The notes under the pieces were generated by a model, which was not told the origin of the DNA, did not search any database, and saw only the letters and a list, made by a program, of their open reading frames with translations. The translations under genes and the position numbers were made by a program. A stretch of 64,000 nucleotides of DNA. Origin: Trichopria drosophilae. Taxonomy: Eukaryota > Arthropoda > Insecta > Hymenoptera > Diapriidae. The stretch's first letter is position 1; every line of letters begins with the position of its first letter. This document shows positions 1-11,200 of the stretch, one piece after another. The stretch is taken from contig CM059585.1 of the NCBI GenBank assembly GCA_030407085.1, positions 93,652,501 to 93,716,500 of the forward strand, given 5' to 3'.

Positions 1-370
1 TTACATGGAAAAACGCTTTAAATTTCGCAGCGCAATATATATTCTAATTCAACACCCATTTGAAAACCGGAAGACGATCATATTTGCAACAGTTGCGATC
101 GCACCTAGCGGTGATCAAAGAAAGCGAGTCGGCTTATTATCAAAATAATAACTTTGTACGCAGTAGTCTCTGTTATTCTAATTTGTCCAATATGGTAAGA
201 TGGCGGCTTTCTGTATGTACATACTCCAAAGTAAGATGGTAATCGTAGTGGGGAGAATGCATGCGGAAAAATATTACAACATGCGGAGGGAAAAATTCGA
301 TAATAAAACAAAATTAAACCATTCGAAATGAGAATAAAGGAAGATATACTACATACAGTATCCTTTTATA
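1..370. other. AT-rich intergenic DNA
   Basis: No gene, RNA or clear repeat is recognisable here. The short open frames overlap on both strands and carry no known motif. Confidence 0.5.
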
Positions 371-679
371 CAGTGGCCCACCCCTTATTTTCACTTTTCG
401 AGTCAAGGAAAATGGTGGCTTCTTCCCGTATTTTACCGCTTCCCCTCATCCTCACCACTGGCAATATGAGTGAATAAAAACAGAGAGAGAAGATATAGTG
501 ACGTATTTCTTCACCTGTATGCGCAAGCGCAAACAGCAGTACGCACTCTTTTGAACACTTTCAAATGGCAAATGGTAGGGGAACTCACGAGGGGAAGAAG
601 TTAACATAAGGGACAAAAGAAAGTTAAAATAAAGGACGCAGTTAAAATAATAGGAGTTAAAATAAGGGGAGGGCTATTG
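371..679. mobile_element. 309-bp TA-flanked MITE
   Basis: The left end CAGTGGCCCACCCCTTATTT and the reverse complement of the right end, CAATAGCCCTCCCCTTATTT, form imperfect terminal inverted repeats of about 25 bp. TA sits on both sides (369-370 and 680-681), as expected for a Tc1/mariner/pogo-type target duplication. The right half holds four or five imperfect copies of AGTTAAAATAAGG at about 599-672. There is no transposase frame, so it is a non-autonomous element. The family is not named from memory. Confidence 0.7.
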
Positions 680-1795
680 TAGTTTAGTAACCTCTATATA
701 GAAAGGTCAATAGGATACTAGTATACGTATATGATTCTGCATCGGTAAAATTTCTCTTCTCTTTATTTTTCCACATTGACATAATACTAGATGCGTTCAC
801 TTATAGTATTACGAAATTGTATCTATTAAAGCGTTAGCCCCTCTCTCTTTCCATAACAAGAGAGAAAATATTGTTGTATCAAGGGCGTAAAATGGAGTTT
901 TACGCCTCGAGTACAGTACGCGAGAGACGGCCAAGCCTCTCCGAGGTTCATTAGGGCAGAAATGTTATGGCTGAGATTCAAACCTTATTTTTGGATGGAG
1001 TAGACGGAAAAAAATAAGCATTTTAATTAATTTAGTATACGGTATTTTGAAGTTAGTATGAAAAACAGCATGTTAGAGAGATAAAAAGCTGGATATTCTT
1101 AGAGTATTTTGTAAGAAAAAAGGAGCTACGTCCCTATGTCAGAAAAATCAGTGGAAACCATGTCAAATGATAGTAAATCAGGTATACTGTTCGACAAGTG
1201 TGGATTTTTGACAGATTGAAAAGCAAATAATTGGCGTACAGGCTTATTTTTTATTTGTAATAATATAATCAATCTATATACCAATAATTTACCTGTTCAT
1301 TTTATATTAATATTTATTTATTTTATTTATTTATTTATTATTCATTTTGCAAGTTTTCTATCACTTTCAAGTGTGTTTTCTTGGATTAATTCTGACTTCA
1401 TAATATGACTTAATTACTACTTTTCGAAACATTTTCATGGCGTATAAATACACCTTCATCGGTAGCTGCGATTTATTGTGGGAGACTAAATTTTAAGTTG
1501 AATTCGCGTTTATTCCATGCTTATTAAATTTGCTTCAATTAATGTATATAATTATCGCGGCATCTAATTAAACGAAGTGGAAACCAACCAACTCTTTGAT
1601 CAAGTGCAGGAATTTCACTTAAGAATAAAACTCCTTAACAAAAGATTTTCTACTCGTAAAGGCATTATTCTATTTACACTTCAGAAAATTTAAATACCCT
1701 TTGCTTTGGAATTTCTGGAACATTATACCCTCCAAATTAGAAAAAGGTAATATTACGTTTTTAAATTTAATTAGTGGTCAAGTAAAGAGTTTTTC
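680..1795. other. AT-rich DNA with one palindromic module and an ATTT microsatellite
   Basis: No gene seen. A palindromic module lies at 883-950 (separate entry), and an imperfect ATTT run lies at 1311-1344. The rest has no recognisable structure. Confidence 0.5.
883..950. repeat. Compound palindrome, GGGCGTAAAA word
   Basis: GGGCGTAAAA is followed four bases later by GTTTTACGCC, forming a near-perfect hairpin. It is followed by GAGAGACGGCCAAGCCTCTC, which resembles the segment after the similar hairpin at 43608-43630. It is one member of the dispersed palindrome family described in the findings. Confidence 0.6.
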
Positions 1796-2378
1796 TACTT
1801 CGACCCAGACCTTATGTCTGGACGAAGTATTGAATTTGGTCACTTCGGGCATAAAAATTACCCTATAGTTTTTCATCAAATGTCGACGTTTAAGAATCTA
1901 AGGAGCCCAATTCATCTATAAAAAAAATTTGCATCAGTGATCTTGTACGTACGTACGTCCGTACGTCCGTGCTTCCGTACGTCCCCTTTTTTTGTCGCGC
2001 GATAACTCGCGTACGGATAAGCGTAATGACATAATTTTTTGTTTAAAATACGTGTCTTGACATAACTTAGGTCTAATTAGATTTTGGCGCAGATGCATCC
2101 GTCGATTACTAAAAAATATTAGCCCCAATTACGTTTCTTCGTAGTTTTTTGCATTTATTTTGTAAAAATACAAACTTTATTAAAAAACGTTTCAAACAAA
2201 AAAGATAGAGCATTAAATTCTGTACAAAAAAGATTAAATGTATTTTCTGCCTAAAGTCAACGATAATGCCATCAAAACTGGTTTAAAATGCTTATGACTA
2301 TTGTCTGAAAAAGTATTGAATTTGGTCACCTCGGCAAAAAAAAATTACCGTATAGTTTTTCATAAAATTTTGACGTTT
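1796..2378. repeat. Hairpin-capped repeat, copy A
   Basis: It starts TACTTCGACCCAGAC and folds on GTCTGGACGAAG a few bases on, giving a terminal hairpin. Copy B at 9479-10039 starts at the same base and stays similar to the same end, so the family unit is defined by two copies. A segment of about 68 bp starting AAGTATTGAATTTGGTCAC occurs at both 1826-1891 and 2311-2378, so each copy is bounded by direct repeats. An ACGT/CCGT microsatellite lies at about 1945-1983. A 64-residue minus-strand frame (1934-2128) has a relative at the same place in copy B, but 14 of the 56 aligned residues differ. A related hairpin in inverted orientation at 2680-2709 may be the true right end. Confidence 0.75.
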
Positions 2379-3322
2379 CTATCCCCTACTCCCCAGGGGT
2401 AGTCTACGCCAGCCCGTCGGGTGCATAAGTTCTTCTAAGTCCTTGATATGAAAATAACTATTTCGATATATCTAAAAGGTGTCTTATAGATATCTAGAAG
2501 ATCCGTCAGAGATCTTTTCGACACTTTCAAGATATCTTTGACAAATTATACGTATATATAATTATGTATGTATATACAGACAGTAATCAGTAAAACATAG
2601 TAAATATGTAATGTGCGTGAAATAGTCTATTACAATACAAGTGCATGAAGTGAGTGTTTTGCAACTTTTATTTATTAATACTTCGGCTGGCCTGTCGCCG
2701 GGTCGAAGTTTTGAAATGCTCATTTTCAATTTTATGTCGACACAGGCCATAGGTCACAGTTGTAAATCTTTTTCAATTTTCATACATATAAGAAACATTA
2801 TATAGTTGTAACATATCTATCGAAGCCACTTGGACTTAAATATGATTGGACTCCCTAATATTGATATTTTGAAATATAATTTAAAGCTGTTAGTAAATGA
2901 ACAAGTATTAAGGAATAGCTGACTCTCCACTGGATAAAGTTTCTGAGCGAGCGAGGCACCACGCCAACACTAGTTTTAATATTAAATTTCAGACGTCTTA
3001 AATCGATGTATTATTTCATGTTTCATAAATGGGACGGTATCTTAACCTTAACCGTTAAAAGCTGTTTTTGAGTCTTGATTTATATCTTGGTGTTAGTATC
3101 TACTTTATTTTGAAATATCGACTTGAATTATAAAAATAAAAAACGGAAATAATGAAAACTAGGATATGATGTTATAGAAAAGTTCATTACAAATATTAAT
3201 ATAAGTTTCTTAATATAACCAAATATTCAATTCCTCGTTATTCCAACTACGGGATTCGTTGCCAATTACCAAATCTCCATAAACATAAATATCTTAACAT
3301 AAATAATATATATATATATATA
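2379..3322. other. Interspersed DNA with AGATATCT-type words and a hairpin
   Basis: At 2440-2540 the palindromic words ATAGATATCTAG, AGATC and AAGATATCTT recur. At 2680-2709 a hairpin (CTTCGGCTGG...GGGTCGAAG) reads, on the minus strand, like the start of copy A of the hairpin repeat. The rest is AT-rich with no gene, ending in a (TA)n tract at about 3305-3322 into which the next element is inserted. Confidence 0.45.
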
Positions 3323-3898
3323 TTAGGGTGTATCGAATTTTTTAAAATCGAAGTGAGTAGTGATAAAACGATAGTTTAAAATGCCCTATTAATGAAAAAA
3401 ATATAAAAAAAATATCTAGCACTCGCGCATGCGCGTCAAAAATGTCGTTTTTGGGTGTTTTTTTATTATTTTTCCGGTAGCTTTGCTGCGATTTTTTTTT
3501 TATCTTGACTTTTTTTTATCTTAAATTGTGCCCAGAGTATGCATCTTTAAGATCCAAATTACAAAAAAAATTTTGAAATTTTTTCGCGTCTCTGAAAAAT
3601 CGCTAAATATGACCATTTTTGCCCCGTAACGATAATCCGCTATAGCAAACCTGGTAAAAAACTGGCTGTTCGAAAAAATAATATTTGACAATATGATATT
3701 GATGTATTTTGGTCTCCTGATTACGAATATGATGCCAGAAATTGGCGCTCGTCAATATTTCGGCCGCTATCTTGAAAAAATAGCCAAACATAGCGACAGC
3801 TAGATATTTTTTTTATATTTTTTTTTCGTAAATAGGGCATCTTACACGATCATTTTATCACTACTCACTTCGATTTTAAAAAATTCGATACACCCTAA
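3323..3898. mobile_element. 576-bp TIR element, TTAGGGTGTATCGAA ends
   Basis: The first 100 or so bases, starting TTAGGGTGTATCGAATTTTT, are mirrored by the reverse complement of the last 110, with only scattered differences. TA flanks both ends (3321-3322, 3899-3900). The centre contains a (C)GGCCGCTATCTTGAA-type phrase that also occurs, diverged, near 24515 and 29995. No transposase frame is present. The long TIRs and TA target suggest a mariner-type MITE. Confidence 0.8.
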
Positions 3899-3908
3899 TA
3901 TATATATA

Positions 3909-4902
3909 GGGGAGAACGGGGTAATTCCGACCTACCTAAGCAAAATTGATTTTTGAGGTAGAGAATGTGATTTAATGAATTTGTACGTTATGATTTTTTA
4001 AAGTGAATTGAATGGGTAAACATTTACCGATATTATTAATACCTTGTTCTGGTCTATTATAGGATTATACCTCCATTAGTAAAAAATTGCAATTCTTCAG
4101 ATTCTGTCAAAGTATGGGTAATTCCGACCCCAAAAGGTGTAATTCCGACCGGGTTTATTTTCAGCACAATTTCGTAGTGATTCATAGGTTTAATTTACAT
4201 TTATTAATAATAAGTAAAGAAGATAATATTTTGCTATCACAATAACTTGTTTATGTACAACACTACGTACATAGATCCCATACCTACTCTACATTGTTGG
4301 TAAAAAATGAAAACGCAAATAGTCACTTCTAATATCGCACGAGAAAACAAGCGAAGCAAATTCAAATGTTGTGGTCGAAATGCAGAAAGAAAAAAAAATC
4401 AACACATTTGTGATACATTATATATAATGTATACATAATATTGCATAATATGGTTGTTATAAAAAGCAAACGAAAATAAACTCGAAAAAGGACGGTCGCA
4501 ATTACCCCGTAGATTAGGGGTCGGAATTACCCTGAACGTTCGTTATTTAATAAAATACACGCACTTAAAAACACACTCTCATCTCACTAAAAACCAAATT
4601 GATTTCATTAAATATAAGGTTAAGGCTTTCTAAATTACTTACGTTTGATTCGTTTGCAAAATAATTTCAAACTATATTTATTTATTTATAATACTACAAT
4701 TTCTAAATTAGTGCAGTAAGAAACAATAACATCACTGCCACATGGTTCAATGCAGAGTAAATAAACAACTACCGCAATCAAAATAGTTGTACTCATCAGT
4801 GTTTTCACAAAATTTCAATAACATTACGGGATGTCATATTGTAAGCGAGATGTTACGGGGGGTCGGAATTATCCGACCTGTCGTAATTACCCCGTTCTCC
4901 CC
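3909..4902. mobile_element. 994-bp TIR element, GGGGAGAACGGGGTAATT ends
   Basis: The left end GGGGAGAACGGGGTAATTCC and the reverse complement of the right end, GGGGAGAACGGGGTAATTAC, match almost perfectly. TA flanks both sides (3907-3908, 4903-4904). The motif GGTCGGAATTACCC and its complement recur inside at about 4110-4152 and 4490-4536, as subterminal repeats often do. No transposase is encoded. It lies only 10 bp from the preceding element, both sitting on the same TA-rich tract. Confidence 0.8.
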
Positions 4903-4904
4903 TA

Positions 4905-6551
4905 TGATCATTTACAAATTTTCTCATCGAGGGAACAAAGAAAGAAGAGAAAACATGTTTTAAAAAGAATAAAACAAGTAAAGAGCTTCGGACAAAACAA
5001 AATTAATCTCTTGATCACAAATAAAATATGAAAGGAAAAGAAATAAGATCAATTTAGGTCCATCTCACCTTCTGAAAGGAAGAATCGATCACGTAAAAAA
5101 TGAGCGAATAGGGAATCGCAGAAAGTTGTGGAGATGATTTGATGAAAAAAAATAATTATGAAGCATCGAAACAGGGAGAACTGCTGATAATAATCAAATT
5201 TTGAGTAGACGCAAACTTAACTACATTTCATAAAAAAAAGGCATACATAATATGCTGTTTTTTACTTATTTTCTTAATCTTGTATTTAAATAAAATAATC
5301 AGAAATAAACATTCTATATAACACTAGCTTACAATAAAATAGCAACACTAGCAATCTAGACATCCTAAAGCTTTTCCGCAAAAGTTTTCTTGCAATTCAA
5401 TGGAGTTGCATGTAACATGATCAACAACAAGTACGGAGGTTACCAACAGTTGATTACATAGAACAGTCAAATCTTGCATATATTCAAGACAATTTCAATG
5501 GTTTTGGTTAAATAATGGACGGGAAATTTAATGATATTTCCTTTTTCGACCGAAAAGTAATTTATTTCAGAAAATTTAACAATTTTTACTACTATTTTTA
5601 TTAGGTTTGTTTTAGAGTTTAATGTCCTGTGTAGAATTACTGGATAACATTTTTTAATTTAAAGACTGTTCTACTTTAGGTTATACTTATTCTTTTTTCA
5701 TGTGATTTCTTTTTTAAATAAAAAAGATGTGCTTTTTATTTTGTTGGCTTTTAACTTTCTGTAGAAAATATTACTACGTGTTGGTACCTGAAAATCTTGA
5801 AATCATCTACAACCACAATTCAATGTATAGTTATACTTCCTTTCTGTTACTACTTATGCCCAAAGTAAGACGTCTAATTGCTAAAATATTTAATATGTAA
5901 ATAGTAATAGTACATTTTGCACCAAGGTCGTGATATGGTCGTTTTACGCCCCCATTGGTGATTAGGTGACCCGCGGGCCGGCTTCACGCCTCGAGGGCAT
6001 AAAATCGTTATTTCAAGCCATTAAAAAGATTAATATTTAACTAATCAGATAAATTCTGTTATATCCCATTTTACCGTTATTTTTTATCTATGACACCAAC
6101 ATAAATCTTCTATTCAGGATTTAAATATCTTAATATTTGAAAATATTTAATAAGAAAAAAACTACATTCTTACTATTCGAGCATTAATTAATATACTGAA
6201 AATTTAATGTTTCGAAATTAGTAGTTACATTTCTGGTTTTATTAATGTCGTCGTGAACTACGATCTCTGGCATTCATTTGCCAAATGATTTTGTTTCTTC
6301 ATCTTGATTTAACATAATAAGTACCGACTTTCAAGGATCACGGTTTCTTTCCCTACGTAAGCTAATATGGAAGATTCCTTTGGTACTTAATCTCAGTAGA
6401 ATCTTCCACAGTATCGTATCTTAAACACGGTAATTTGCTCGGTTCACTGAGTTCCTTTATTTGAGAACGCATCCATCCTCAGTTTCTTATGTTTTGAAAA
6501 GTTCAAAACTATTGTAATGTATTTTGATTAATACCAGTAATGTATGATAAC
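4905..6551. other. AT-rich DNA, one palindromic module
   Basis: No gene is recognisable. A palindromic module lies at 5906-6007: AATAGTACATTTTGCACC, then TTTTACGCCC and the complementary GGGCATAAAA around a GC-rich centre with ACGCCTCGAG, a phrase also in the 883-950 module. Confidence 0.5.
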
Positions 6552-6900
6552 TATAGTACATTTCGATACATGTGCGTAAAATAAGAGTTTACGCATCGTT
6601 TTTTAACATGGGCGTTTTTTGTGTGTCAAATACGAGGTTGCACACAAGTGATGACCGCGGCGCACGAGTGCGAAAAATCGTATTTTACGCACCAAAAACG
6701 ATGCGTAAATAGTACATTACTCAACGAGGGAGGTAAAACTTACAGGCAGTCTGAGACATTTTTTTTTACTTCCCGAGGGAAGTATACGATTTTTCTTTAT
6801 GGCCGGGAGCATAAGCGGCATCTTTCCTTCCGCTTGCAGGAAGAAAGTTGCTGCTTTCCTCCCAGTGTGAAGAAAATCAAATTTTACGCATACGTATGTC
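6552..6900. repeat. Compound palindrome, GTGCGTAAA word
   Basis: GTGCGTAAAATAAGAGTTTACGCAT is the first palindrome. CGTATTTTACGCACCAAAAA then ATGCGTAAATAGTACATTAC follow at 6678-6720. The boundary word AATAGTACATTA appears at 6708-6720 and a variant, ATAGTACATTT, at 6553. The part after 6725 has further word pairs (TTCCCGAGGGAA, GGAAGTATACG) and ends with ATTTTACGCATACG. The chance frames inside it are not genes. Confidence 0.6.
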
Positions 6901-6975
6901 AAAAATATCATTAGGTAATAGTAAAACAAAACTTCTAACATAATAAGTTCAATAAATTGATACAAACAGCGTACG

Positions 6976-7181
6976 GTAGTTTCCCGACCAGAAATTTAGT
7001 CAGGCTAGAATCAGGTCCTGATCAGGCAAACTGGAAATAAATTCAGGCCCTGACATGGCCTCTGGTCAGGCCTTGATCATATGATGGATCCGGCCCTGAT
7101 ACACAGTGTAACGTTTCTTATGACAAGGCCAGGATCAGGTGTCGGACAGGCACCGGACCAAGTCCTGATCAGGGCCTGATA
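6976..7181. repeat. CCTGATCAGG word-repeat module
   Basis: CCTGATCAGG and variants (CCTGACATGG, CCTTGATCAT, TCCTGATCAGGGCCTGAT) recur about eight times in 200 bp. Related modules occur at 15019-15213 and 20718-20807. The start, TTTCCCGACCAGAAATTTAG, resembles the complement of the 20790-20810 end. It codes for nothing recognisable. Confidence 0.55.
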
Positions 7182-7329
7182 ATTTTGCCAAAACAGAAAA
7201 ATCAAAACTTAGGATGAATTATTATCGATTTTTATTTTTTATTATAATTTATGTGTTGTTATATATATTATAACGTAATATAGTTCTACAATTTCGTTCG
7301 CAAATAAACCTATGAACCTGAAAAAATCC

Positions 7330-7371
7330 TACCCCGACCGAGAATCGAACCCGGGTCCGCCGCTTGTGAAG
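7330..7371 (-). pseudogene. tRNA 3' half (T arm and acceptor strand)
   Basis: On the minus strand, CCGGG-TTCGATT-CTCGG forms a T arm with the invariant TTCGA loop, followed by a 7-base acceptor strand TCGGGGT and discriminator A. Upstream, TTCACAA would be an anticodon loop with CAC (Val-like), if the variable loop has four bases. The sequence then stops: the anticodon 5' stem, D arm and acceptor 5' strand are absent and replaced by the A-rich tail of the LINE. It cannot be a working tRNA as it stands. The identity as Val is a weak inference. Confidence 0.65.
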
Positions 7372-9478
7372 TTTTTTTTTTATAAACTATTTATTGTGCC
7401 ACATAAATTTCAGAATACAGAATATATGTAGATACATACTAAATATATACAAGTATTTAAATGTTTTCTTTTACGCATAATTCCTGCTACTAATGCAGCT
7501 TAACCTATTGATGCTTACTAATATTATACTTAACAATTAATTATCTTCCGTATTTGTACGGTTGGCAGTATTGCTATTTAATAATTCTTCGCTTTAACTT
7601 GAGTTATAACAAATGAATTGGTTTGAGGGGAAAACATTGAAAAAACCCACCTTCAGAACTTCTTCCTTAATGATACGTGTTACTGATGCTTAATCATCGT
7701 TTGGTTAAAGATTGGCAATAATTGATGGGGAAGTTTGCGTTTTAACTTCAAGCGTAGATTGTGCCTTCGTAATTTTGTTATGTCCTTTGTTAAGTTAGAG
7801 GAGTTTATTTGTGTCTTCTAGATATTTTCGGCTAATGATTTTATGTATTTATCAGTGAGTTCTATTTCTGTTCTGTAATGTAGATCTCTTATTCTAGTGT
7901 ATCTGTTTGCAGACAATATAAGCCTTAATTGTTTATTTTGAAAACGTTGGAGCAGAAGCATATTTGTTTTTGAGATGTTGCACCATACTGGGGCAGCATA
8001 GGTTATTATCGGTCGTATTAGCATTTTATATAATAATTTTTTGCTATTAATGTTCATTGAATTTTTTGTTAACAGTGGATGTATTTTGCTTTGTACGCTA
8101 TGTGCCTTTTTAACGACCTGTTTTACATGGAGCTGATATGTTAATCTATTGTCAAGATTCCTAAATACTTTACTTTTATAGTTGGTACTGTTCTGAATGA
8201 GTTTACTATTATCGGCTGAAATATTTTGATATCATTGTATTTTTTGTGAAAGATAATTACTTCGGTTTTTGTTTCATTTAGTTTAATTTTCCATTTAGTG
8301 TAAAACTTTTCTAGGAGGTGTACGTGTATTTATACTTGTTTCGCAGCCACAATGGCATTGAAGGATTCAATGTATAGATTGCTGTATCGTCAGCAAATAA
8401 CGCTATTTTTGTTTTCGGAAATTTCGGTATATCATTTAGGTATATATTAAATAATTTAGGACCGAGTACGGATCCTTGCGGAACTCCTGCATTTATTTCT
8501 CTCTTTGTTGAAAATGAACAATTTATATTGACTTCAAAATGTCAATTTTTGAGATATGAACTTATAAACATTATTAGTGTAGGCGGAAAGTTATACATTA
8601 TTAATTTGTATATTAGTCCCTCCATCCAAACCCTGTCAAATGCTTTTCGATATCGAGTAGTAACATAACAGTTACTTTATTTCAGTTGAAATTAATACTG
8701 ATGTCATTAGCTATGCGGGTTACTTGTTGTATCGTGCTGTGTTTAGACCTAAATCCAAATTGTTCTTGTATTCAAATGTTATTCTTTTCTTCAAAATCCA
8801 CGAACCTTTTTAGAATTATTTTTTCGACTAGTTTGCGTAAGGTTGCTAACAAACTTATGGGTCTATAACTGCTAGGGTCTGTAATGATTTTACCCGGTTT
8901 CAGTATTGGGATTATGGATCCTGTTTTCCAATGGAATGGAAAGTATGACAGTTTTATCATCGCGTTAATTATGTGCATGAGTTGTATTATACCTTTATTA
9001 GTAAGGTTTATTAACACAATATTTTGTATTCCGTCTTTACCCGGTGCCTTTTGTACAGGTAGATTCTTTATTATATTTTTTATTTCTTTAGGTCTTGTGT
9101 AAACGGTGCCAAAGACTTGCACGATCGTGTTTTGCAAATAATGATCTACTGTTTCTATTATTTTTTGCTGATCTGTTGTATTATTTATTAAATCTATATT
9201 ATGTACCTTTCCATATTGGTTTGCTAATGCGTTTTCTTTAGATTCGGGAGAAAATGCTTCAATATTATCTTTAATTAACGTCGGTATTGGTTTATAATCG
9301 TTTTTGAATATCTTCGTCATTTTCCAAAGAGAGTTGTCCCTAGGATTGAGACTTTTCAGTTGTTTCTCCCACATCCTCTTTCTGAATTGAAATATTTCTG
9401 ATCTTATCATTTTTGTATGTTGAATTAATAATTCTTTGTCCTCTTTTTTCCTAGTTTTTTGCCATATCTTTCTATTTT
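7372..9478 (-). mobile_element. Degenerate Jockey-like LINE, 5' truncated
   Basis: On the minus strand the element ends in a 3' untranslated stretch and an A10 tail (T run 7372-7381). The reverse transcriptase frame runs from about 9478 down to 7815 in several broken pieces. The upstream endonuclease and first ORF are missing, because copy B of the hairpin repeat occupies the sequence from 9479. The A tail abuts a tRNA half, so the insertion point lies within or next to a tRNA-like sequence. Confidence 0.8.
7815..9478 (-). pseudogene. Reverse transcriptase of Jockey-like LINE, broken
   Basis: The first piece (about 9478-8772) has the start of the RT domain: KAPGKDGIQN, then GSIIPILKPGK, then SYRPISLLATLRKLVEKII, which are RT blocks of the Jockey clade. 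The middle, interrupted by frameshifts and stops, retains [10 protein letters not shown] near 8470-8500 and the catalytic box as FADD near 8384-8395. The last piece (8057-7818) matches the C-terminal region after RT (LIRPIITYAAPVWCN). Since the key residues remain but the frame is broken, this is a decayed, immobile copy. RT would copy the element's own RNA in target-primed integration. Confidence 0.85.
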
Positions 9479-10039
9479 TACTTCGACCCAGACTAAGTCT
9501 GGACGAAGTATTGAATTTGGTCTCTTCGGGCAAAAAAATTACCATATAGTTTTTCATCAAATGTCCACGTTTCAGACCCTAAGGAACCCAAATCAACAAT
9601 AAAAAAATTTGTGTCCGTGATCTTGTACGTACGTACGTCCGTACGTCCCGTTTTTTTGTCTTGCGATAACTCCCGAACGGATAAGCGTATTGACATAAAT
9701 TTTTTTTTAAAATACGCGTCTTGGCATAACTTAGATCTGATTAGATTTTGGGGCAGATCCACCCGTCCATTACTACAAAAAATTAGCCCCAATTAAGTTT
9801 CTTTGTAGTTTTTTGCATTTATTTTCAAAAATACAAATTTTATTTAAAAATGTTTCAAACAAAAAAGATAGAGCATGAAATTCTCTACAAAAAAGGTTTT
9901 ATGCATTTTCTTCCTAATGTCAACGATAATGCCATAAAAACTGGTTTAAAATGCTTATGACTATTGTCTGAAAAAGTATTGAATTTGGTCATCGCGGCAA
10001 AAAAATTACCCTATTGTTTTTCATCAAATTTCGACGTTT
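9479..10039. repeat. Hairpin-capped repeat, copy B
   Basis: It begins at the same base as copy A (TACTTCGACCCAGAC with hairpin partner GTCTGGACGAAG) and stays aligned until GACGTTT at 10033-10039. The bounding direct repeats lie at 9506-9572 and 9974-10039. It interrupts or replaces the 5' part of the LINE, so it arrived after that element or removed its start. The minus-strand frame 9493-9792 corresponds to the one in copy A and then runs on into different sequence. Confidence 0.75.
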
Positions 10040-11200
10040 CGTTTTTATTTTTCATTTACGAAAATTTTGATGAAATTTTGATTTTACTAAAAATTGATTA
10101 AATTTACATGAAAGTACGTTTCAAGACGAAGAAATCGCATTTTTTATTTTTCCAATCCGATTAGTATAAAAAAAGGTACATCCATTTAAAAATTAGCATT
10201 TTTTCATATCGTAAAATTTAAAAAAAAATTCTACAACGGTTAACTGTGGTTTTAAGAATTTGAAAAAATTTGAGAATGCTTGTTTGATTGGCATCTATCT
10301 GGTAAAAAAATGAATTCGATTCGACGTTATGAAACTTGGGATAACCAAGGCAACTAAAAACTTAACTTTCGTCGAGCATTCGTTGTCGAAATAATTCATA
10401 CGTTATTCTTAATAAGACTGTTATGATACTCGTTTTCAACAATATTTTTAAAACTTAAGAAATGTAACATGACAATGTATGACTTAACTCTTTAAGCCAA
10501 GATGTGCTGATTTTCGACATGGATTTCAACCTCGTGCAATTTGCAAAAAAAAGGTAGACCCGTCTCGAAATGTTCATTGTCGACTATTTTCGGGGTCGCT
10601 CCTTCGAATGATGTAGTCAACATTTTGAAAAACTGCCGTTTAGCCTTTTTTTTCAAAAATATACAAGAAAAAACGTTTTTTGCTGGGTAATTTTTTTTCA
10701 ATTGTAATTTCTTCGATCATATCGGATTCTAGTTATTTTTTTGCCTAAAGTATCAGAAACGTGTTCCCGATAGTAGCACTTTGAAAATATTCATTGAACA
10801 TTTTGATTTTTTCGATTTTGATTTCAAAATGGCGCCTGCAAGGTAAAAAATTTCGAAATTTCACATATAACGAGCAAATGTGTAAAAAGCATTCCCGAAT
10901 TCCATTGAAACTTGTTACTCGGGGGTTTTTGGGGTCGCTAATTACGCGCATAGAAAAGCGCATGGCAGTAAGTAAATTTTAATTTTATACGTTTATAAGT
11001 AAAAACGTTTAAAAAAAAATAAAATAATGAAATGATAAAATATCAAAATAAACATTTAACAGAAATAAAAGATTTAAAAAAAAAAATAAAACGCTGCTGC
11101 CAAATTTCGCCATTTCCATTTTCTTTTTACTTTTTATTCCCTCGCCTTTAAGCATTATGTAAGGTCCCCTTTTGTGTGTCCATTGCTTAAACCCCCGCTC
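10040..11200. other. AT-rich DNA, probably old repeats
   Basis: No gene. Phrases such as CAAAATGGCGCCTGCAAGG (near 10826) resemble phrases in other diverged repeats of the window (35515-35575). The boundaries are not visible. Confidence 0.4.

Noticed and set aside
3323..3340. Telomeric TTAGG repeat
   Set aside because: The TTAGGG occurs once as the end of a TIR element and is not tandem.
7330..7371. Functional tRNA gene
   Set aside because: Only the T arm, variable region and acceptor 3' strand are present. The 5' half is missing.
9479..10039. Helitron end
   Set aside because: A terminal hairpin is present, but the CTRR end after it and a TC start at the other side are not visible in either copy.
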